Source of the DNA: Aphelenchoides besseyi
Lineage: Eukaryota > Nematoda > Chromadorea > Rhabditida > Aphelenchoididae
Reading direction: 5' to 3'
Assembly (NCBI GenBank): GCA_024699855.1
Contig: JAMPIQ010000001.1
Coordinates: 11,160,001 to 11,224,000 of the forward strand
Length of the DNA stretch: 64,000 bases
Part shown: piece after piece, positions 56,868 through 64,000 of the stretch
Layout: each line of letters starts with the position of its first letter
How positions within the stretch are numbered: position 1 is the first letter of the stretch
Notes under the pieces: generated by a model
Database searches by the model: none
Told to the model about the DNA's origin: nothing
The model's input: only the letters and a program-made list of their open reading frames with translations
Program-made: the position numbers and the translations under genes

Positions 56868-59800
56868 ATGCGTATCCTCGTGATGTTGCTCGTTTTATTG
56901 GTCAAAATCAATGGTCAAACGGTTTCGATGGTTTCGCGTTTACCGCCGATTGCTTCGATTGCGGCGATCGAATCGAAGTTCAATGCCACTCGTGCGTTGT
57001 CGTCCATACAGAAGTCGAATCTGGATCAGCTGCTTCAGATGATGTTGAATGGTTACGATAAGAACGAACGACCACCTGCAGCGAACTCGTCGATTGGCCC
57101 CGTACTCGTGCGTGTGAACATCATGATTCGAATGCTGAGCAAAATTGATGTTGTGAACATGGTGAGAAAGAAGAGGATTAATGGAACTGGCCATTATGTT
57201 CAGGAATATGGAATGCAAATCACACTTCGAGAGCAATGGTTGGACAGACGTTTAGCATACGACAAATACAATTTAACTTCGAAACCGACGTTTTTGACCG
57301 TTCCATTTTTGGCATCTTCAATTTGGATTCCCGACTCGTTCTTTCCGGTAATTTGACTTTAAGACCAATATTGACGAGGATTCAGAACGAAAAAGCCGGA
57401 CACCGACATTTGATCGATACGGAAAACATGTTCATTCGCATCTTTCCGAACGGCACTGTTCTCTACTCCGTTCGTTTATCTCTGACTTGTTCATGCCCAA
57501 TGTTTTTGGCTTTGTATCCGTTGGACGTTCAGCACTGTGACTTCGATTTAATTAGTTACGCATTCACCACTAAAGTAAGTCAATCAGAGAAACGTCGTAA
57601 CAGTTTTGAGGATATCGTCTACGAATGGGACACGACGGGAAATCCGGTACAAAAAAAGCTGGGTGTTGGAGACGATTTACCAAACTTTAAGCTTCACGAC
57701 ACGATTGACACTTCAATTGAATGCACAAGCAGAACGAATACCGGAGACTACGCTTGTTTACGTACGTTTATTCATTGAAGATCATAACCGAGAGTTTAGG
57801 GATGAGACTTCGACTATCGAGATTGATCAATTATTTCCTACTTCAACTGTATTTCCCAACCACGATGATTGTTGTCGTTTCGTGGGTCAGTTTTTGGATT
57901 GATTCCTCATCAACAGCCGGGCGTGTGGCATTAGCGATGACAACGCTTCTCACGAGCTTCACGATGCAAACTTCAATCAACGCCAAATTGCCACCGGTCA
58001 ACTACGTCAAAGTGATTGACGTTTGGTTGGGAACTTGTCAGACGTTTGTTTTTGGTGCGTTGGTAAGTAGATAATTGTGGCTTACTATTTTACCTTTAAA
58101 AACTCAATGTTTCCATACATTGTAGCTTATTACGACCTAACGGAAATAACCCAAATCCACAATTGTTTGTTATCCAATGCTCGCAGACATTCTTAAAATA
58201 TAAAAACCTAACAAAGTAACAAATGTAAAAATTTTTACTTAAAATTGGTTTCAAAATTTGAACTAACCCGACATCAAATGTGGAAGGGGGTGGATGACAC
58301 GTATTTACTCTAATTTCAATCAAACTAACAACAATTCGAAAAACGCCAATCAAAATCGAAACGGGCAATTCAGACATAAGCGCATGTAACTTGTAAAGAA
58401 TAAATAACAGAAACGAAAAAATACAAAGAATAACTACAGGGTGTCTCAAAAAAAAGGGCAATCGTGCTGTAACTTTTTAACCAGCCATTGTATGAAGATT
58501 CTGTAAAAAGCAACTAAGGTTTTTTTTGGCCGCGGAGTCGATTGGTCTAATTTTTTGCCAGATCGGACAAGTCCGCAGGCTGCTATGGACAATTTTGTAC
58601 TCCCAAGCGAGTTCAACGCTGCGAGTTTTTGCATAAATTTACAAACGATGCTTCCCATTCTTCATTTTTGTCTTCGTTATGTCGGTCAGTCGTTATCAAT
58701 TTACTCATGACGATCTGGTTACGATCCGCGCGTATTTGGATGCCGATCTACCGGTTAGCCGCATGTTATCACTTCAACCGCTTTGGAAAGCCCGAGCGCT
58801 GTACAAAGCCATACGTCGAATTCAGGTAGGAAGCGGATTTCATGACTATAGTGCTGATTGAAAATTAAAGGCTGACCGTAACGCTGTTGACCGTGCTCCT
58901 GGTAGCGGCCGCCCGCGCACCATCTCCAACGCAATAAGACAACGCATTGTGGCGAATGCGCAAAGCCCACCTCATGCGCCGAGAACTCACCTCAGCATAC
59001 GCCAAAATGCGAAGTTAGAGAATGTTTCTCGTTCTTCAGCTCATCGCATTGTAAGGGAGAAACTTTGGTGTCCTCGGAAATCAAAAGTGAGTTTTTCACT
59101 CAGAAAACATTTCACGAACTGAATGCTCTTAAAATACGGCTTACAGGTTCATGATTTGAATGATCGGCACAAAGAGAAGCGTAAGCGACTGTGCGAAGCG
59201 TTTCAACAACGATTTCACAATCAAGCCGCAGTGGATTCAATAGTGTTTGTGGATGAAAAGTGGTTCCAGCTGGATCCCTTTTTAAATAGCCAAAATGACC
59301 GCCTTTACGTCTCAAATGAGACAAAAAAACGTGACATCCATCCTACCAAGTGAGACATCATTTAAACACTATCTGTTCATACGTCATTTTTAACAGAATG
59401 CTCAAACAGCGAGATTATTTTTGCCGCAAGATCATGGTTATTGTCGCAATCAGCAGCAAAGGTCCATTGGTGCTGGAGTTCCTTGACAACAGCATGGACG
59501 GCGCCAAATACCGTCAACTGCTAATCGAAAAAATTTTGCCAGCGTGTCGAGTAGCACATCCCAACGGCTTCACACTCGCACACGACGGTGCAAAACCTCA
59601 TACTGCTGCGGACACAGAAGCGCTCTTGATTGCCGAAGGAGTCGATTTCACACGCAAGGATGAATGGCCTGCCAAATCTCCTGATCTCAACCTTTGCGAC
59701 TACCGCCTTTTTGCGTGGATGGAAGAGAAAGTGCATGTCCGTAGCAGACCCAAGCCAGAGACGATAGACTTGCTGAAAGACCGGATTTTGGAAGCATGGG

Positions 59801-60999
59801 AAGAATTAGGGCACGAGATTCCATTGTGCAATTTGTGGGCTAATGAGTTTCTTAAGCGCATTGCTTTGGTCGTCCGGGAACATGGAGGCCACATTGAACA
59901 TCTTGTTAACAAACTGTAATCTTTAATCTTAAATTGTTATAAATAATCTGTAATCAAGTTCATCCATCAAGTGACATAACGACGTCACGCCATTTCGCCT
60001 CGCTTCGATTATTGATACCGCCAGCGCTTAAAAAAAAGGAAGACAAAAATGAAGAATGGGAAGCATCGTTTGTAAATTTATGCAAAAACTCGCAGCGTTG
60101 AACTCGCTTGGGAGTACAAAATTGTCCATAGCAGCCTGCGGACTTGTCCGATCTGGCAAAAAATTAGACCAATCGACTCCGCGGCCAAAAAAAACCTTAG
60201 TTGCTTTTTACAGAATCTTCATACAATGGCTGGTTAAAAAGTTACAGCACGATTGCCCTTTTTTTTGAGACACCCTGTAGTTTGTGCGGATGAACCCGAA
60301 GATACAAACTGGGAAAAACTTAAAGAGAAAATGGAAGCAAATAAAAAAAACTTAGACCAACAAATTTCTTTTTGTCGCCAAAATCTTCTGGCTTCTTATT
60401 TATCAAAAAATTATTTTTTCCTCTTTTTTCTCGATCTTATACACCTGCTATTCTCAGATTGAATATGCCGTTGTTTGCTATATGGTAAGTACAAAAGTTT
60501 GTGTTTTTGATTGGTGGTTTTCAGGAAACGGGAATGAAAACAAAAGAGACGGAGAAAGCTGATAAACTTCGTGCCTCACAAAAACGAAGCATCGAAGAGC
60601 AATCATTACCTTGCACTTGTCAGTTGAACGAGGTATACAATTCATACGAAGCAAATAAACATAAGTTAAGGGCTGGACAACAGCGGCAACGTTGGGAATT
60701 TTGAATCCCGGAATCGCATCTTTCTTCCCATTAACTGCTGGTTTGGCAACTGGTGGATTAGCTGAACGTCCATTCCTGCTTCCAAAACGCGGTCTATGGC
60801 AAGCATTCAAACACAAGCTTCGTAAACCCGACTATCTTCCCGCACGTATCGACTACTACGCACGAATCTTTGCTCCGGTCGGTTTTCTTGTTTTCAATCT
60901 AATTTATTGGGTAAGTGAACAATGTTGAACAATTTGAATCGATCATTTCAGTCAGTTTGTTATTACAAAGCTTCCACCTGGGAACATCCAACACCCTAG
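56868..60999 (+). CDS. Glutamate-gated chloride channel-type Cys-loop subunit (487 aa)
   Basis: Exons 56868-57161, 57204-57347, 57386-57574, 57611-57761, 57800-58062, 60458-60484, 60525-60632, 60671-60910, 60952-60999. Signal peptide [18 protein letters not shown]; Cys-loop with 13 residues between Cys (~183 [15 protein letters not shown] 197); second Cys pair [12 protein letters not shown] (~247-258) typical of GluCl; M1 [17 protein letters not shown]2 [17 protein letters not shown]3 ending [14 protein letters not shown]4 [15 protein letters not shown]. Where GluCls have PAR before M2 it reads AGR. Forms pentameric ligand-gated channels in neurons or muscle. A mariner element fills intron 5. 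Translation could alternatively end at 60928 if the last intron is retained. Confidence 0.9.
58437..58675 (+). repeat. Left TIR of mariner (239 bp)
   Basis: Inverse complement of 60039-60277; similarity ends after TTTGTCTTC, four bases before the transposase ATG at 58679. Confidence 0.88.
58679..59919 (+). CDS. Mariner transposase, DD37D, apparently intact (362 aa)
   Basis: Exons 58679-58825, 58871-59086, 59147-59349, 59397-59919, no stop or frameshift. N-terminal HTH region ([16 protein letters not shown]), GSGRPR linker, second HTH ([20 protein letters not shown]). Catalytic triad: IVFVDEKWF (D), LAHDGAKPH (D), [12 protein letters not shown] (D); 37 residues lie between the second and third. 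This catalyses cut-and-paste transposition into TA. Three introns are unusual for a mariner transposase. The ATG abuts the left TIR, so the element's promoter must be in the TIR. Confidence 0.9.
60039..60277 (-). repeat. Right TIR of mariner (239 bp)
   Basis: Inverse complement of the left TIR, ending GAGACACCCTG at 60277, then TA. Confidence 0.88.
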
Positions 61000-61866
61000 A
61001 CTTTCAAACGACGCGTTTCACCAACGTTCCTGACAATCACTTCCAATTTCGTGTCCTTAACTTTGCCAATCACCAGTCGATTCGTGTAACAATAAGGTTC
61101 GTATTTGCCGGGCGTTGTCGTGAAGTTGACGGCTGAAACCAATGGACCAACCGAAAAACCACCACGACTTTGCCGCGGCTGTAAAAACGAGCCGTCGGGT
61201 AGAATCCAAAAGACTTCGGGCTGTGGATTGGCGCAAATCTAAAGATCAAAATAAACTATTTACTCGAAACTACTTACTTTGATCTCCACATGACCGACAG
61301 CGCCAACACGTAGTTGACGTCCAGTGAACTTGATGCTTTCGATTCCGATTACTTCGATGTCGGCGTGATGCCTAGAAACGAGTTGAAGGTTTCTGAAGCC
61401 CTACCACTCACCCAGTAACCGAACTGCCCCCCTCTTGTCGTCCTTCACACTTATACTCACCAGTCAGATCCAACTGATTCAACCGCAGCAAGCACTCCAC
61501 TTTCACCTCATGTTCGCCGTTTTCGTTCGACGAACAGAACTCGCGTTTCTGAATTTTGGCACACGGAACGAAATGGAAACGATTTTCGGATCGCGATCGA
61601 TATCTCCATCGAACATCGACGGGAGTTGGCAGCGATCGGAAGGCACAAACGAAGTTCACCGATCCATCAAATATCTGAACAAGAAAATTCAAAAGCAAAT
61701 TGCTGACAACTACCTTGTAGACTCCCGTCCAGTTTCGTACCGTCGATTCGGTCAATGTTGTTCGGCATCGTGGCTCCTGATCGTGATAACACTGGGATTC
61801 ACATGCCGACTTTCCGTAGGTTGAGAAAAAGAAACAGAAAATCAGGATTAAAACCAAAATATTCAT
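60996..61866 (-). CDS. Secreted immunoglobulin-domain protein (250 aa)
   Basis: Exons 61866-61714, 61674-61412, 61371-61278, 61238-60996. Signal peptide MNILVLILIFCFFFSTYG. First Ig-like domain: FDGSVNFVCAFRSLPTPVDVRWRYRS ... LTGEYKCEGRQ (B-strand Cys, C-strand Trp, F-strand DxTGxYxC-like). A second, diverged Ig-like unit follows (GAVGHVEIKICANPQPEVFWILPDG ... GKYEPYCYT). No membrane segment; likely an extracellular binding protein comparable to small nematode two-Ig proteins, but orthology is not clear. Its stop TAG overlaps that of the convergent GluCl gene. Confidence 0.82.
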
Positions 61867-62103
61867 TTCGATTGGCGAAAAAACATTTCTTCTTTTTCCT
61901 CTTTACAACTGATAAGGATTCTGTTGTCATTATCATTAGAAGTCTTTGGACTCCCAAGGTATGAGTTCTACGTCGACCGTGACTTCCCAGCTACTAATCA
62001 ACATTTGGACGCCAAATTTGCGCGTATCGATTTTCGAACGTGACACGAAATTCGGCGATTGGCGGCAGCTTTCGCAGAGCGCAAGAAGTTTTTATTCCGG
62101 GAA

Positions 62104-63734
62104 ATGAAACTGAAAGTCGACATCGAAGAGCCGTGGATGGCGGCCGAGAGCTCGACACGCTATCGCGTCTACGCGTCCGAACGTCCGGCGTCCGCCATCG
62201 CCTTTCCGGTCACGGCGCAGGACGTACATTTGGATCGACCGCCGTCTTCCGTTCCACTCTGCCGACCGTCCCGACAAAACTACGCGTCAAGAGATTCCAA
62301 TCGTAAGTCGCAGGTTTTGTGTTGCCATTTCACCGTCTCTTTCAGCCGCCCAACGCTCGCGTTTCACGATCGTTTCTCCGGCGCAAACACGACGACCGGT
62401 CGTGCGCATTCAATCGACACACATCCTCAAGTCGTCCAATCGACTCCACCTCCCAATTCACATCCCCAGCAAATCTACGTGACCACCGTTCCGGATGCAC
62501 TGCCGGCAGTGAGCGAAGAAGAGGTCCAAAAGTGCATTCGCTTCTTCCGTACACTCACCAATCTCACCAACAAAGACAAGAAATACGCGCCCGGCACTCG
62601 CGAACAAGTCAAACAGCTCGTCAAGGTGCGTTCTACTCCTGTGCCTATGACTTCTCTTTCAGTCGGTCATCAATGCCGAAATCGAACCCCAGGAGTTCAC
62701 TCAACATCTCCAACAGCTTCTCGACTCCAAAGCCCAACCACAACTGCTGCCCTTTCTCCGCAAAACACTCCCGGCGCTGCGTGAAGGTCTGCAGTCGAAA
62801 CGATACACCTTGGAGTTGGACGATGCACCTGCGGAAGCACCACCTCAACAACCAGAACCTCAGCCGCGAATCGTCTACACCAGTCAACCGGTTGCCGAAT
62901 CTCAAGTCATCATTCTGCCCACCTACTCCACCGCTCAACAATCCACCTATTCGACTCCTCAGCCGAATGCCTACGTCGAGCCCCACCAGCTTCAGATGCC
63001 CGATCTGCCATCCACTTTTCTGGACGCTCAAGCGCTGTGGAGTCGTTTGGTCGAAGAGGTGCCCGACTGCGAATCCGTCGATCCGGACGTCATTACGCGA
63101 ATATCGGACGTAGTCGAGGCGAAACTCCGCGATTTGTGCAACGAGTTGGCCGACTGCGCAGCTCATCGCTTGGAACCAATGCGTCTGAATCGTCACTACC
63201 AACCGCTCAACGATCCCCGACGACAACTCCGTTTCGTTGAAGAACTCGCCAAACAGGAACACGAACGAAAGTCCGAGTTGGAAAAAGAGGCGGCAATCAA
63301 GTTCTCCAAATCAAAGTCCAAAGACAAAGACACTCTGGAGAAGGCCAAAGAAGTGAGTTGAAGCGTCTTCACAACAGTCAATTACTGATCTCCGACTTTC
63401 AGATCAAACGCGCCAACCAGGAAGAGAATCTGAATCGCGAAGCCAACGAAGCGGCTATCGCAGCTTTGGGCGGCAATCGTGGAACCAAACGACCGTGGAG
63501 CTACGATCCGATGAAGAACGCGGCGACCAGCGGACTAAACGTTCAGGTGCCTAGCTTCCCCTCTCTGCTCCATTATACGGCGCTTTTCAGACCCATCGGC
63601 CTCGAGTGTGTCGTGTGAACATTCGCGATCTTCAGACGGTGCTGAACGTCCGAAATATTCCCGACGTCTCCGATCTCAAGTTCCAGTTGGCTTTCGGTTT
63701 GATACAGACTCCAAATAAGAGCGATCAACTCTGA
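62104..63734 (+). CDS. taf-4: TFIID subunit TAF4 (~499 aa)
   Basis: Exons ~62104-62625, 62663-63352, 63403-63546, 63591-63734. After a Pro/Gln/Ser-rich start comes the TAFH/NHR1 domain (VSEEEVQKCIRFFRTLTNLT ... QVKQLVKSVINAEIEPQEFTQHLQQLL ... PQLLPFLRKTLPALREGL). Then the C-terminal TAF4 histone-fold region: DVVEAKLRDLCNELADCAAHR (pairs with TAF12), LRFVEELAKQEHERK, NEAAIAALGG, and RVNIRDLQTVL at the end. TAF4 is a core TFIID scaffold in the nucleus. The start is uncertain: 62104 is the first in-frame ATG, and a GTAAGT/TTTCAG pair at 62303-62345 may be an additional intron. Confidence 0.9.
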
Positions 63735-64000
63735 ACCTTATTATTTTGTTATCATTTGTTTTGCATGAACTAAACTTGAAGTTTTCTTTGACATTCGACT
63801 GATTACTCGTAGTAATAGGTTTTCAAGGCAATGACGCCAACTCCGCTGATCGCTTTTAAATTACAGCGTTCAAGTCAGTTTGACTCAGTGCGTGTTTAGT
63901 TGTTTGTATGTCGATTTGTTGGAATCACCCGCTTTCTAAGGTTTGGTTTCGTTTCCTCAGATCGACGGGATATTGCGATAGCGACGAGATAAGGTATTCT
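63735..64000. other. Right-edge sequence after TAF4
   Basis: TAF4 3' UTR and following sequence; no gene seen before the window ends. Confidence 0.5.

Larger units (their letters stand above)
58437..60277 (+). mobile_element. Mariner-superfamily element (DD37D), 1,841 bp
   Basis: Bounded by TA on both sides (58435-58436, 60278-60279). TIRs of 239 bp start CAGGGTGTCTC and have no difference that I could find by eye. The 362-aa transposase gene is intact. Inserted in sense orientation in the fifth intron of the GluCl gene. The DD37D spacing and long TIRs separate it from classical DD34D mariners and DD34E Tc1. Confidence 0.9.

Noticed and set aside
58446..58658. 70-codon frame present twice (also 60056-60268)
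   Set aside because: These are the two TIRs of the mariner element read on opposite strands, not genes.

Overview
This is nuclear DNA of a nematode. It carries two cuticle collagen genes with the nematode-specific N-terminal region, a DUF273 protein, a glutamate-gated chloride channel, Tc5-like and mariner-type transposons, and genes cut by very many 35-60 bp introns (mostly GTGAGT/GTAAGT donors and TTTCAG acceptors). At many starts an acceptor-like TTTCAG or TTTAG lies a few bases before the ATG, as expected for spliced-leader trans-splicing. The genus cannot be named from the sequence alone. All gene models below were built by eye: reading frame was checked across every junction, but no transcript or database evidence was available.

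Layout. 1-5347: at least three head-to-tail copies (the first one cut by the window edge) of a 2,485-bp TIR element encoding a 641-aa bZIP-like/putative transposase protein; copies are joined through a perfect 26-bp palindrome. 6.4-9.4 kb (minus): a secreted EF-hand protein just downstream of a Frizzled receptor. 10.5-15.2 kb (plus): PARG, adenine phosphoribosyltransferase, ZIP zinc transporter. 16.0-19.9 kb: mitochondrial ribosomal protein L17, a FoP/ALYREF-like RNA-export adaptor (minus), a DUS1-type tRNA-dihydrouridine synthase. 20.3-24.7 kb: collagen A, whose two large introns each hold a small antisense gene candidate. 25.5-27.1 kb: a MATH-BTB protein with an unusual AT-AG intron; 27.3-28.7 kb looks like a decayed gene. 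29.2 kb: secreted Cys-rich protein. 29.9-31.2 kb (minus): first of three members of an unnamed local family. 31.5-34.0 kb (minus): secreted Cys-rich protein with a receptor-L-like region. 35.0-36.9 kb: TRAF. 37.5-39.0 kb: collagen B. 40.3-43.0 kb: neurabin. 44.1-45.4 kb: DUF273 type II membrane protein. 46.5-48.1 kb: second MATH-BTB gene, its 3' end interrupted by a Tc5-like transposon (48,084-50,534). 51.3-55.1 kb: family members two and three. 55.2-55.7 kb (minus): small FAM162/UPF0389-like membrane protein. 56.9-61.0 kb: GluCl-type channel with an intact-looking DD37D mariner in an intron. 61.0-61.9 kb (minus): secreted Ig protein whose stop codon shares CTAG with the channel's. 62.1-63.7 kb: TAF4.

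The window mixes conserved housekeeping and signalling genes (APRT, PARG, DUS, MRPL17, TAF4, neurabin, TRAF, Frizzled) with lineage-specific families (MATH-BTB, DUF273, the three-member family) and three different DNA transposons. Two of the transposons (48.1-50.5 kb and 58.4-60.3 kb) still carry long TIRs with no difference found by eye, so those insertions look recent.
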